DNA of 64,000 bases from Benincasa hispida (GCF_009727055.1 NC_052359.1:62188960-62252959); one strand, 5' to 3'. Counted from the first letter of the stretch, positions 41,781 to 53,652 are shown. The notes: generated from the sequence alone by a model not told the origin. Made by a program: numbers and translations.

Positions 41781-42895
41781 AAGCAATTGAAACTTTGTGA
41801 AATTCTTGAGTCCTTAATCAAGCCTAAAACATAACCAAGCTTTAAAATTAATAGTTCAGGCCGAAATCCAAAACACCCAAATATTACAAATATTTCCAGA
41901 TAATCTTACCTAAGGTGTGGTCTAATTCGAATTCACCTTCCAAACCTCACAATTTTAAGCCCAATAATTAGCAAACCAAGCTCTCTTCTCATCTTGAATG
42001 AAATTCTTGAATCAATCCCTAATTATAATTTGAAATTAGGCTTACATGATTAAAGCTTGAATCAAATACATACTTCACTACCAATGTCTCAAAATAAATT
42101 ATCCATAATGTAGCTTCGTAAAAAATCACTTCCAAATGACTTTACCAAAATTTCTCAACAACCAAAATTAATCCACAAGAGGATCATCAAAGCATAAAAC
42201 TTACCAAACTTGCTAAAACAAACTCCAACTTCACTGAACAACACCCCAAAACCTTCATAAAACTTGAATCTAACACAATGGGTATCAACCAATTGATGCC
42301 AAAGTAAATGAGTATTCAAGAATCAACCGAAAACAAACCCAAACATTAGAAAATCTTACCCAAATCGATAGATCTAGTGACGACAAAAGCGAACGACGCT
42401 TGAGTAGTGGTGGATGGAGGTCATGAAGAAGAAACTAACGCAGCGACTTTGGGAGGCGTCGGACGGGCTCACGAATGTGAGGAAGAAAAGGGGGGTGGGG
42501 TTTGACTTTTTATTAAAAAAAAAAAACAATAATAATAATAATAATAATAATAAAAAAGGAAGTAAATATAATTACATTTAATTCCTTTTCCGTTTCAAAA
42601 GAAAATTAATTCCTGCTCATTAATTTTCAAATTGATAATTTCACGCCAACAATTAAACTCCCGCACTTATACTTGAAGTCCAAAATTCCAAAAATGCCCT
42701 CCCAACTAATAACAATTACTGAAATTCCAAATAATAAAGTTACTGAAATTACATTATTACTAAAAAAATGTGCGGGGTGTTACATTCTTCCCTCCTCAAA
42801 GAACTTTTGTCCTCGAAAGTTCATTCTTGGAAAAAAAACTCCGGCGGTGTTACATTCTTCCCTCCTCAAAGAACTTTCGTCCTCGAAAGTTCATT
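41780..42895 (-). mobile_element. Ty3/gypsy chromovirus 3' end and LTR-like remnant (minus strand)
   Basis: On the minus strand, 42895-42784 reads NFRGQKFFEEGRM then stop, followed at 42783 by TGTAACACCCCGCAC: the typical join of a chromovirus coding end (EGRM, GGAGGGAAGAATG) with its 3' LTR. The coding end is duplicated in tandem (period ~68 bp: 42783-42831 and 42849-42898). The LTR runs to lower coordinates, but its other end and target duplication could not be fixed; 41780 is arbitrary. An (AAT)n microsatellite at 42527-42556 lies within it. Confidence 0.6.
42527..42556. repeat. (AAT)n microsatellite after a poly-A run
   Basis: About eight AAT units between A runs. The misplaced copy of this region ends just before it (N at 30379), so it may have hindered assembly. 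Confidence 0.9.
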
Positions 42896-42988
42896 CTTGA
42901 ATCACTATACTTTTGGTTTTAGTTCATTTTTACATCACTTACTCTATTAACATGTTAATTCCTTCCAAAACTTAAGCGATAGATAAAG

Positions 42989-43375
42989 ATAAATTTAGGT
43001 TTAAATACTATTTTGATCACTATGCTTTTGGTTTTAGTTCATTTTTATCTCTATAATTTAAAAATATTCATTTTCGTACTTATGCTTTTAAGTTTGGTTC
43101 ATTTTGTTTTCTCTAGTTTCAAAATGTTCATTTTTGTCCTTGAATTCTCAAAAGTGACCATTTTATTCCTTTCATATTCAGATTTACTTCATTTTTAAGA
43201 GATTAAAATAATCACTCTTTTAAAGTTTTAGAACCAAAATGAATCAAAGTTCAAAGTATAAGGACCAAAATAAGTTGAAGTATATGGACCAAAATACATA
43301 TTTTAAAAGTATAGTGATCAAAATGAACAAAAACTAAAAGTACAAAGATCAAAGTAATATTTAAACTATAAATTT
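42989..43375. mobile_element. MITE with ~22 bp terminal inverted repeats and an 8-bp target duplication
   Basis: Element at 42997-43367 (371 bp). Left end AGGTTTAAATACTATTTTGA; the right end read inward is AGTTTAAATATTACTTTGAT. Flanked by ATAAATTT on both sides (42989-42996, 43368-43375). The arms extend to form a long foldback (GGTTTTAGTTCATTTT against AATGAACAAAAACT). Non-coding. An 8-bp target fits hAT; a Mutator-type origin (9 bp) is less likely but possible. Confidence 0.83.
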
Positions 43376-43395
43376 AATATTATATCATCTAATAA

Positions 43396-43530
43396 ACATA
43401 GCTCAATTGTTTAATGAATGAACTATTAATCAAGAAGTTAGGGATTTGAATCCCTCGTGATAATGATCTCTCTTTTTCATCTTTCAGTTGAGCTATGCTC
43501 TTGTTGGTAAGGAAAAAAAAAAAAAAAAAA
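43396..43530 (+). mobile_element. SINE-like element with foldback and poly-A tail
   Basis: A-box-like TAGCTCAATTG (43401-43411), B-box-like GGATTTGAATCCC (43442-43454) and a tail of about 20 A (43510-43529). Before the tail, CAGTTGAGCTATGCTC (43486-43501) is an inverted copy of the A-box region, so the transcript could fold back on its own promoter sequence. Confidence 0.55.
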
Positions 43531-45309
43531 CTTCATTTCCTCAACACAAGTTGAAATGATCATTAATTTTTTCATAATGTGAATGATTTCTTTCCATGAT
43601 TGAACACTTTCAATAGCTTTAATCTTCACTCCACCAAACCTTTCCAATAAAACATTTCATATATGAAAAGAAAGAAGAGAAGTTAGAAATTTCAAATTTG
43701 GGAGACAACACAATATAATGGACTTTCTTAATACCTGCATGACCTAACTTTTTTATTTTATTTTATTTTATTTTATTTCGTTTGGATTGGAACTATCAAA
43801 TACTTTAAATAGTAATGGATATCTCATTCATCGAAGTATCCTTAAATTTACTAGTTTCGAACTTGTAATTAAAAATTTTCAGTCTATACATAAAAATTTG
43901 GTTCTACATATTTATTTATTTATTACTTTAAATCGATACGAGATTAATTTTAATATTGATTCGCATAATCTAAAAATATTTTGAAACTATTTTGGCATGT
44001 TCTTAAACTTCTTACTTCTCCTGGGAGAAATTTTCTTGAAAAAATGGGTGACTCTCTTGAGACTGTATAAAAGAAGCTAAAATCATAAAGATGTGCTTAG
44101 TATCATCCATGAATGTGTGACTCCCAATGTTTTTATTTATTTTTTTTTTCCTAGAGAAAAAATTATGGAGCACTTACTAACAGAAAAACTCGAACAAGAT
44201 GAGCAATACACAAATCATAAAAATTTGAGAGAGTGATTAAAAGATGAAAAAAATTTCTCCTATTTGTATTCATTAGTAAGTTATCCCTTTACAGTTGATA
44301 ACCTGCCTAGATTCACATGAGATGACACTAAAAGTGATCTTATTTAATTTAATAATTAAATAATATTAATATTGAATTAATTTAATAATATGAATATAAA
44401 ATTAATCTTTTATTTCCATTCGTGCATAATAACTCTATACCCTAAACACAGACATATGAACTACATAGGTATATAAACTCTAGACATCATATCTCAATTT
44501 ATGGTCCCAATCAGTTCATTACATTATCATTGGGTTTCTTTCATTTCTCAAAAACAAGGAACACATTCACATTCAATTTGCATCCAATTTCATACAAGAA
44601 AATAGGTCATGGTTTTTTTTTCTTTTTAAGTTGATCTTAGGCTTGATTAAAGGTTTAATGAGAAACATAATCTGAATAAGAAAAAAGTCATAGAAACACA
44701 TAAATAAACCTAACATCTTCTTTGATTTTTTTTTTTTTCATTTTCAAAAAACCCTAACATCTTTTTTTAAAAAATGTAATAATAATAAGCTAGATTCTAG
44801 TAATGATGGATTTTAATTCTAAGAACAAGCTTGTTTCTTATAAACAAGTGGTCTCCCACTTTACCCAAGATAGTCAAAGGCAAAATTAGATGCAATTTGA
44901 GAATTAGTTTTTTTTTTTTTTTTCCTTTTTAATAAATGTACCCGAATATTATAGCTCTCATTTATTATCAATTATATTAGTAATTTTCCTTTGTGAAATG
45001 GGAAGGAGCTCTTATTTTTTATCAATCATCTTAGTAATTTGCATTTATGAGATGAAAAATAAATTCTCATAATTTTATTTAAAGTAATATTTTTGCAATC
45101 TCTTTCTTTTCACGTAACTTTTTTTTTATAAACTAAAATAATGGTCATAAAAAACTTTTCGGATGAAGGGAAAACAAAAACTCTTCAAAAATTACATCCG
45201 TCTGAGTAAAATAAATGAATGTTGTTTTTTCTAATAATAATAATAATAGTAATAATAAATGAAGGAAAGATTTGACTTAGAAAGTTAGAAATGATATATG
45301 TTGTGATAG
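43531..45309. other. AT-rich intergenic region downstream of the glycosyltransferase gene
   Basis: No coding support. It contains a (TTTTA)n microsatellite (43749-43778), several poly-T/A runs and an (AAT)n run (45232-45262). Confidence 0.6.
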
Positions 45310-45562
45310 TATTCAATTAGGATTGGCAACAGGACCGAGGTGGGGTGGGGAGACTCCCCATCTCCGTCCCCGTGGGTGTATTTCCCCCATCCCCACCGGA
45401 GAAATGGATCTCCATGGAGAACCATCCTCGTTTTTTTCTCTCTCTATATATACCCGGTTAGAATCCCCAGTTTGACCCCATATCCGATCAAACTGGGGAT
45501 TTCACACTCCAATCGAGACAGGGACCCGAGCTGCATAGATCTTTGTCAATCCTATATTCAAT
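45310..45562. mobile_element. Short hAT-type MITE with an exact 8-bp target duplication
   Basis: Element at 45318-45554 (237 bp). Terminal repeats TAGGATTGGCAAC and, inward from the right, TAGGATTGACAAA; target duplication TATTCAAT at 45310-45317 and 45555-45562. The TAGG(G/A)TTGGCAAC terminus and 8-bp target are diagnostic of plant hAT elements. The interior is GC-rich next to both ends. It lies about 340 bp past the stop codon of the glycosyltransferase gene. Confidence 0.88.
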
Positions 45563-45899
45563 TAATATAATCTTCAATATAATGACAAGATGCCCACTTG
45601 AGTGGACACATGGGAATTGGGCACTCACTAACATGTATGGCTACTGGATGGCATAAAATAAAAAATTGATCTCATATAATATGGTCTGACTCAACTATAA
45701 ACAAATTAATCCGAACTAAAATTTATACTATATATAATAACATTTAATGAATTTCTTACAAAATTAACTTTATCATAATACTAAAATGGATTTAAAAGAA
45801 AACTGAACTAGTTAGATTTATATTATAATAATTAAGTTAGTTCTTCTAGTCTACTTTTAAACAAATGAATTTGGACATAAAATGATCAATGTAATTTTC

Positions 45900-48800
45900 T
45901 TATGGTGGCGTAACACTTTTAAATTGACTGCAATCTTTAATATGAACTTTCATCTGTCCATCGATTGTATTCTTATTATTGTGAACGATATCACAACATT
46001 GTCTACGAAGTGCCTGTTCGTCCAAAAATAATTTAATCTATTAGTTTAATACTCTAAATTAGATTGAGAAGATGGTGTGAATATTAATTTAATAATCACT
46101 CAAAATTCTAACAAGAAGAATAAAATTCAATCATCAGAAAAATCAAGTTGAAACCACACAAAAATAATCTAAAACGCACCTACCAAATTATGGTTTCCCA
46201 CAATTTTTTTCTTTTAATTACAATTTTTCATGCAACACCTAAATATATTTTCCTATATTTATTGCCTATCCTTTCAACCACTGCTGGCTAAACTAACCGA
46301 AGCCAACTAATAAGCCCCATTGGTTAATCATTTGAATTTTATACTATTTGTTTTTGTTTTTTTGTTTTCCAAAAACAAGACTATTCGTTTTCTGTTTTTT
46401 AAATTAAGAAAAAACGAAAAGCTATTGATTTTTAGTTTTTGTTTTTAAAAATCAAGTAGTAAACCATCATTTCCATCTATTATTTCTCTATGTCTTATTG
46501 TTTATATTTTTAAAGTGCTTTAAAATCAAAACCAAAATTCGAAAGCTAAAAAATAATAATTTTCAAAAAATTTGTTTTTATTTTTGTTTTTTTAAAATTG
46601 ACTAAGAATATAACTAAAATAGCTGCATAAAAAATATGAACACCATGAGTAAGAATTTGTTGGAAAACAAAAAAAAATTTTAAAAACTAAAAATAAAAAA
46701 CCATATAATTACTCAACCAAATCTTAGTTTTGTTATATTTAGTTATCTATTTTTTATATTTTCACTTTTCTTAAATAAAAATTTGAAGTATTAGCCTATT
46801 TGTAAAAGCAAAAACTATTTTTTTTTAGTTTTAAAAAAATATCTTAGATTATGAAAAAAAATCTTAGAAAAGTAAATAAGAAAATAAAAAAACTTGCAAC
46901 CAATTGATAACATGTTTTTACAAGGTGGTTTTTAGTTTGCTAAACCCATGAAATATATATACAGTACTTATTGACTAACAGGTTGGCTTAATAAACTTGT
47001 TTGTGACGTTTAAAAAATATATACTTGAGATGTTTATGGTTTAAATTATTTACCGGTATTGAACTAAAAAGAAAAAGAAAATATTTAACATTTTATGAAA
47101 TATTTGAATTAATTTCTTATGTATGTATGATAAAAGTATGATGGATAAAAATAGGTGTATTGGTAGTAATAAATTAAATTTAAAAAAATTCAATTAAAAA
47201 AACGTTGTTTACCTGCCTCCACAAACGACGGTCGAACTCCGGCGCGGAGACGTTGAAAGATCCCACAGCCAATGCAGGAGCGTAATCGGGGCGGTCACAC
47301 ACAGCCTCCTCCATAAACCTCCGGTAGGTGGTCAACGTCCGCCACCGGCGGCCGCCCAATCGCTCGGCTGAATCCAAGAAATAAAGAATGGGTCTTTCAC
47401 ATGGGTCGGAGCTTACGGGTCGGGTATCGAAAGTGAAGGGTTCATTGCTATTTGTCCTCCAGGTTTGGTAGGTAAGAAATGCGGTTTCGAGTTCCTTGGC
47501 AGTGACCAGCCATGGATATAACTGAATACTGTAACCCCACGACACGGAAACGGACCAGTTACGAGTCGTGTCGTAGCAGAAGCTGTGCTGAAGGGCTCGA
47601 CTTGGGTCCGTTTTGTAAGCGTTGTGGAGCTTCTTGAGTGCGTCGGGTTGGTTCATGGTTGGGAATATGGCCTGCACGTAGTCCAGGTGGTGGAGCGACA
47701 CTAATGGCGCTATTGGATGTGCAGCTAATATTCCATATGGGTTCCCTCTTATATCCAACTGTCAATTCAAATTCAACCCATTGCTTAAAATAATATAATA
47801 CTTTACTTTGACTTCTATATTAATTAAAATTATCAATATTAGTTTAAACTAGAAACTTTTTGAATGCATCAATTTACACTTTTTATAATCGTGAAACTTA
47901 TAATTTTATGAATTAAATTAGAAGTTTGAATCAATTAAGACACTCTCATAATCTTGTTTTGAAAATTGTCACTGCATCTTGTTAATCCAATATTTGTAAA
48001 AGTAATTTATATACATGTAAAAATTGATGCAATAACGATCTTCAAAGATAATCTTAATAAAAGATAAAATTGATTTACTTATGGCAATATAAGAGTTTAA
48101 TTTATGGGTAATTAGTGAGCTATGAAGAGTTAGTAAAAAATGGTATTTTGGAATTAACTTGAGCATAGCATAGCACTGAAGCATTAATAACCTTCTTTAG
48201 AAATCTCTACTGCCTATAATTATTATGCTATTATTATTGGGGAAAAATTATGTGAACAATTAGGGGTAGATTCAGGTATACCTAAATGAACTTTTAATTT
48301 TAAATGCATGAATTTGTGGGTGCATGGAGGTTGTTTTTGTTAAGATACATGAATAGCATGTATTCATATACTTAATTTGGGTCTTTTAGAAGTGTTTAAT
48401 ATTATCTCATTTAGATATGATAGTTAATTGAAGCAATGGGAAGTAATACAATTCAAAGAGGTTAAAGAAAAAACATGCAATTTTTTTTACTTTGGGGTGT
48501 TCTTGAAGTTGTAACAAGTTTCAACATTATGTAAATCACAAAAAACCAAATTAAGTTAACTCATACAAAGAAAAAAAACTGGGTGTAGGTTAGATAGCAC
48601 CCGATTTGGATCTGCAATTATGTTTGTTGATCTTTTTAGTGTAAATTAAGTTGCACCGAATCATTGCTCCTAATAAATGTTAGAAAGAAAAAGAACAAAC
48701 CTGGTGGAATCCAAGCTCTTTGGTAATCGGAACGCCGATCTCGCTGATGCAGCCCTGAATTTTCTGATCGGAGCCATACATATCAGCATAACGATTGATG

Positions 48801-50618
48801 CAACCGTCTAAAATTTTAACGAGCATCGTCGCGAGAGGGTAACTGATGGCGAATCCACCACCACCGTAGGCCATGGTGTAAGAATGAACTACATCTTGTT
48901 CCACACTCTCAGAATTACCTCCGATATAAAACATTTGATTGTGATCGTATTTACCCAACAAATCCACCAAATTCTCCGTAAAGAATACTGTATCATCATC
49001 CCCCATCACGAACCACCTCACATTCTCCAACCCCAATTCATATGTCTCCTTGATTATTCTAGCCACTCGAATTGCAGATCGAAAACCATACCTGTTAAGA
49101 TTATGCATATATATAAATTATTAAATATGTCATAACTTATATTTTCAAATCCAGCTCTCGAGTCCATCCGTGATAATTCATATTACTAATATGAGTCTAT
49201 TAGCGATATTGATTTTTCTATATTTTCAATTATTTAAAAATATTGCTATACACTCAATTATTAGCCCCAAAAGTGTTACACATTGCAATTATCCAAATTT
49301 AAATGTGGCTTGAAGATTTTTTTTGAACAATATACATAAGGTAAGAGGAATCAAGAGGTATACTGAGACATCTCAACTAGATTGACATATCCCTAACACT
49401 TTCATCATGTCCCGAGACCAAAAGTGTTGATGCATGTGAACAAAAAGAACCAGAGTAAGCTAGAGAGATGCTCGATAAAAGTTCAGTACAAGAAGGACCG
49501 GCTAGAGAAAAGTCATCCAATTAAGAAAAATGCTAGAGATATCATAATTTGGGTTGGAAATTCGAACCCAAAATTTGTGTTTCAAAATATATTTTTCTAA
49601 CACATGAAGTCATCCGCTTTTTTTTTATCTCTAATTAACATAAAAAATGATTTGTTGGGACTCTTTTGCTATTTTGTAACCCTGGTTGCCCTAATGAATT
49701 AGATTCTAATTGTGTCTACCTTGCCAATTGGAGCATAGTTTAAGATCATCGTAAGCCTACTTCTTGAACTCAAACATAGAAGGAAGAAAATGAGAAGGAA
49801 AAGAAAAACATATATAGCTCAATAGAAGACACATATTATATCTGTAAATAAGGTCATTAATTCAATCCTACACTCATAAAATTATTGAACTAAAGAAATT
49901 TTCTACCCTAATAACAATTTAGGTTTGAAATATGGTTTTCAAAATTTCTCTCCTACATAAAATAACATAGAATCATTTTCCACTTTTCAGTACAATAGTG
50001 ATAGGGAATTCGAAATATAGATTTCTTAATCAATAACACAATTATATATTAGTTGATCTAATATTATTGCTGATTATATAAATGAATGATTAAATACTAC
50101 TATCAAATGTTAATGTCCTACCTATCAAACTAAAAAAAGAACTATTATTTCATGTTTTTTTAAGTTGAATAGTGATTTTAACTGTACCAGCAAGTGTAGT
50201 TGAATCTCGAGGTGTCATCGGAGATTCGGTAAGGAGGAGAGGATTCCGGCCAGGGAAATTCAGGCTTCTCTTCAAGCCAAACAAACCCACGAGTAACGTT
50301 CTTCTTCCACCATAGCTCGCAGTAATGGCGTCGCTCGTTCCACGTCTTAACGGAGCCACCAATGCCGAACACAATATGGGAAATATTCGTTGGTTGTTCT
50401 CCGGCAGCGAAAGCCTTCACCTTCCGGTGGTTCGAATACCGGTATGCGTCGTAACAGCCACGACAAGGAGGGGTTTGGTCGGTAAAAGTTAGGTGAAGGA
50501 AGAGAGAAAAAGAGGCTACGGCAGAGATAAGAAGAAAGGCTCTAAGGAAAGGAACTAAGATCACAATTGGCCTTAAGACCAAAAATTTCAAAGGTTTTAA
50601 TGAATTTTGAATGGACAT
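45900..50618 (-). CDS. GT31/DUF604 Fringe-related glycosyltransferase, 493 aa, four exons
   Basis: Exons on the minus strand: 50618-50188, 49091-48701, 47758-47213 and 46013-45900; all introns are GT-AG. Together they give 1482 nt, 493 codons plus TAA, with no internal stop. Residues ~12-46 (PIVILVPFLRAFLLISAV and on) form an N-terminal signal anchor, so a type II Golgi protein is expected. NISHIVFGIGGS opens the glycosyltransferase domain; the metal- and nucleotide-sugar-binding DxD motif is MGDDDTVFF (Asp 175-177), followed by the GGGGFAIS block and CI-EIGVPITKELGFHQ-type acceptor region. HPIAPLVSLHHLDYV and RRQCCDI near the C terminus are DUF604 signatures. The family is related to animal Fringe and beta-1,3-galactosyltransferases; the plant substrate is not known. 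It is the only gene here that looks functional. Exon 1/2 join through a split Trp codon (RFNYTC-W-YGFRSA). Confidence 0.93.
46319..46721. mobile_element. Foldback MITE in intron 3 of the glycosyltransferase gene
   Basis: Left arm TTGGTTAATCATTTG ... TTTGTTTTTGTTTTTTT (from 46320) and right arm, read inward, TTGGTTGAGTAATTATATGG ... TTTTGTTTTCC (from 46721) are inverted and alike. No clean target duplication seen. Many dicot introns carry this style of T-rich foldback element. Confidence 0.45.
49330..49590. mobile_element. Possible SINE-derived sequence in intron 1
   Basis: GAGACATCTCAACTAGATTG (49365-49384) resembles the A-box region of a common plant SINE class, and GAAATTCGAACCC (49557-49569) a B-box, but their spacing (about 180 bp) is too long for a simple SINE. 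It may be composite or chance. Confidence 0.3.
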
Positions 50619-50760
50619 TTTGTTCCTTTGCTTGAATTCAGAATGAAAAGAGTAGATGAAATTTTGGTAATGAAGAATAAGAAGAAAGAAATTTGGGGAA
50701 TAAAGGGTTTGGAATTGTAACGTGTGTGCGCGTTGGGTTCATGTTCGTGGCACATTCATT

Positions 50761-50768
50761 CATATATA
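50761..50768 (-). promoter_or_regulatory. TATA box candidate for the glycosyltransferase gene
   Basis: Minus-strand TATATATG about 143 bp upstream of the start codon, implying a transcript start near 50735 and a 5' UTR of roughly 115 nt. Support is positional only. Confidence 0.5.
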
Positions 50769-50779
50769 AAAAAAGGGCT

Positions 50780-51496
50780 TGATTTTTTTTTCTTTTTTTT
50801 AAATGAATGGGTTGCTAGAAAAATTAGGCAACAAATAATGTAGATATCTAAATGCAATTGGGTTGCTTGCGACGAATATTGACCTTATTAAAATTTGTCT
50901 GAAATTATTGATTGTTTCGCCTTTGTTTAGGTGGTAAAGATCTTTCCAAATATGGTACCGTATCCCTCAAATTCTTTTACTTAAATTGAAAATTGTATTA
51001 TAAAAATATTAAATTAGGTATGATGTAGATGTTCATTATTAGTGTCTATTGGTCATGTGTCACTTATCCATTACGTTATGTGTTGTTCATGTGTCTCAAG
51101 ATTATACATTATTAGTGTCCATGTAATCCACAAAGATTACACACTATTAGTGTGCATGTGATCCATCAATCAAATTGTCTATAAATAATGGCATTTTGTG
51201 GATTTTGGAAGATACATGTTGGTGATCACTGATCAATCTAAAAAGATCGAAGGAAGTAAAGAAATTCATTCTTTGTTATTTTATTTCCTTTTTGTTATTT
51301 ATTTATTTTATATATTTATATATTATATTATATTTATTTTATTATATATTATTATTATATTATATTTTCTCCATATTCGTGTTCTTGTTGTACGTCGTGG
51401 TGCTCCTCTAATTCACAACAAATTGTAATTTTATTCTCTATTTTCATAATTACATTTATTATATGTTTTGAAAAAAAAATCTATTATTATTAGGGA
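50780..51496. other. Upstream intergenic region with a loosely repeated CATTATTAGTGT motif
   Basis: At 51030-51170 the phrases TCATTATTAGTGTCTATTGG, CATTATTAGTGTCCATGTAA and CACTATTAGTGTGCATGTGA recur every ~50-90 bp, followed by TCTATAAATAATGG (TATA-like) and a very AT-rich block to 51370. It could be part of a small LTR. TG and CA ends can be proposed (51011 and 51421), but no target duplication supports them. Confidence 0.35.
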
Positions 51497-51706
51497 AATT
51501 ATTTCAAATGGTAAAACTGTTGAAAATATTTACAAGATATAGCAAAATTTTAGAACTATTAATGATAGACGGTGATAGACATGTCAGGCATTAATAGACT
51601 TTGATAGAAGTCTATTAGTGTCTATCAGCATCTATCATTAATAATTCTAAACATTTATTATATTTTATAAATATTTTTATTCATTTTTTCATATTTAAAA
51701 ACAATG
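51497..51706. mobile_element. GATAGAC/GTCTATC foldback element
   Basis: Left arm GAAAATATTTACAAGATATA then GCAAAATTTTAG ... AATGATAGAC; right arm in inverted order ATCTATCATTAATAATTCTA ... TATTTTATAAATATTTTT. The centre has several direct and inverted GATAGAC units. A partial copy at 8019-8160 has the same core, so it is a dispersed repeat. No transposase and no clear target duplication. Confidence 0.65.
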
Positions 51707-51719
51707 CTTGTTATTATAT

Positions 51720-52910
51720 GTGTTTAAAAAAAGAAAAGAAAGAAAGAAAGGAAAAAAAAAAAAAAAAACCTATGTTCTACTTCTATTTTTGGTCACTTGT
51801 CCTTCCGTGATTATTTTACTTTTGTTTTTCGTGAATAAACTTTCAAACTTCGAATGTTTGGCTAAAAAACATATTCATAAATATAATCCTTTTAAATCCG
51901 GTCAAAATCCTTGCAATAAAATGTGGAGTATGAAGAACAAAAATTTTGGCTTAGAAAGAAAGAACACATGTCAATTAACTTTAAGTTATGTTCATTTTGA
52001 TAATATAATTATAAATTTTGTATATGAAGAACTAAATGCAGATTATTGTGGCATGGAGAATCTATTTCCTTGAAAGCAACAATGATACGACCTTACTATT
52101 AAATTGCAAGAAACCAATTTCTCTTCAAAGTTTACATAACACTCGAACTCTGACGTAGATAACATAGGAGAGTTAGACGAAAAATAGTTCAAAAATGTCG
52201 ACAGGGAAGATGCAGAAGATGAAACTAGATTTTCAGTATTCTATGTGTTTCGAAATGAAAATGGCTAAGACTATATGAAGAAGGGAAAACACTTCTTTTG
52301 ACAAAAATTATTGTAAGAATAAATTTTTAGATCCACTAAATCATAATGGGTGTTTATAAATTGATTTTGAAAATAATAATAAAACATTTAAACCTTTGGA
52401 TAAAAAAAAACATAAAGAGAAATTATTTCTTTTTACCTACGAGCGCAATTATTCGTACCTGAATCCACCCATCCATCAGTTTGACCAAACGGACGACAAC
52501 ACACACATGTGAAGAAAGTTTATACTTTCACCACAACCACAAATTGGAAGCTCCGTTGCAAACCTCTATACATACCCACTTGCCTTTTGCTATGGCCTAT
52601 GACCCATAAGTCATTCCCAACCGTATACTTGTTCTATATTTGATACCTGCCAAATGTTTTATTTTAATTAGGAAACATGCTATGAAAAGTTATTTCATTC
52701 CTTTATTTTTTATATAAATTTTGTTTTCGAAAGAAGAAACATAATATATAGTATGTGTCAACGCAATATAAGGCCATGTGTTACTAAACATAGTCTAATA
52801 AATAAGACATTTAATGATCATCTAAAAAATTCATTATCCAAATCAACATAAAATAGAAAGCAAAGTAAAGAATCTGATGCATGTAAAGGATCGAGAAAAG
52901 GCATATGTGT
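51720..52910. other. Unassigned intergenic region
   Basis: AT-rich. An open frame at 51708-52073 encodes a Lys-rich then hydrophobic peptide with no domain and starts inside a poly-A tract, so I do not call a gene. Confidence 0.55.
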
Positions 52911-53652
52911 TGACAGGATCCAAACAAATATAACAATCCCACTAGGCTCTCCTCCAAAACAATCAACTAAATAATTGTTCTCCAAAAAACCACAAATAAA
53001 TCACCAAATAATCACCAAGCAATCAATAAAAAATGGACAATAATAAACCACAAAAATTATGGAAGACTAAAAACAAAAGCACACACGAATTATATGTGAA
53101 AAACCTCTTCAGTGTGAATAGTAAAAATTACGGGACTTGCATTGAGGAGTCCACCCTTGTCAACTTCTCTTATTATGATAAAATTGAGGGAAAAAGAACC
53201 CAAATCAGCTATACAAAGGTTCACAACCCACCAATACTTTCATATATCAAAGATGAATACTTGAGAGGTAAAAAGAATGAAAATCACCCAATTTTACAGA
53301 TTATGTTTGATAGCGATTACGGACAAACCAAAGCTTCAAACAACAATCTGTTCAAATCAAGAGACCATGTGTCCCGAATAGGCTAACCAAATTTCAGCAC
53401 GATCCAACAGTTCAAACTCTGGCAATCGACAACTTTGTGTAAGCTGTCATTGAAAACCGAATAATTATTTTTCTCTCCGATTTTCTGCTTCTTTTCACAA
53501 TCTTGTTTTTAGGCCATCTCCATATCACATAAAAGAAAATCTAAGGCTTTCAAGATGAGCTAACCTAAAAAATTATCCCTAATTGGGCTCACAAAACACA
53601 AGTTTAAAATAAAATCTTACTTGTGCTATTAGTGAGCTAGACACCCACAACA
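52911..53652 (-). mobile_element. 3' LTR of the Tork-like element
   Basis: 742 bp, minus orientation TGTTGTGGGTGTC ... TTTGGATCCTGTCA, directly after the polypurine tract CTAGAGGGGGAGAT (53666-53653). The outer end could also be a few bases further (TGTGTTGACAGG repeats the terminal pattern). A 117-codon open frame on the plus strand here (53033-53386) is antisense to the LTR and is not a gene. Confidence 0.82.

Noticed and set aside
51011..51421. Small solo LTR with TG...CA ends upstream of the glycosyltransferase gene
   Set aside because: A TATA-like box and repeated AT-rich words are present, but no target duplication matches and no related LTR is in the window.
51708..52073. 121-codon open frame with a hydrophobic segment
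   Set aside because: It starts in a poly-A/Lys-coding run next to a foldback element, is AT-rich and shows no domain or gene context.
53033..53386. 117-codon open frame on the plus strand
   Set aside because: It is antisense inside the 3' LTR of the Tork-like Copia element and encodes no known domain.
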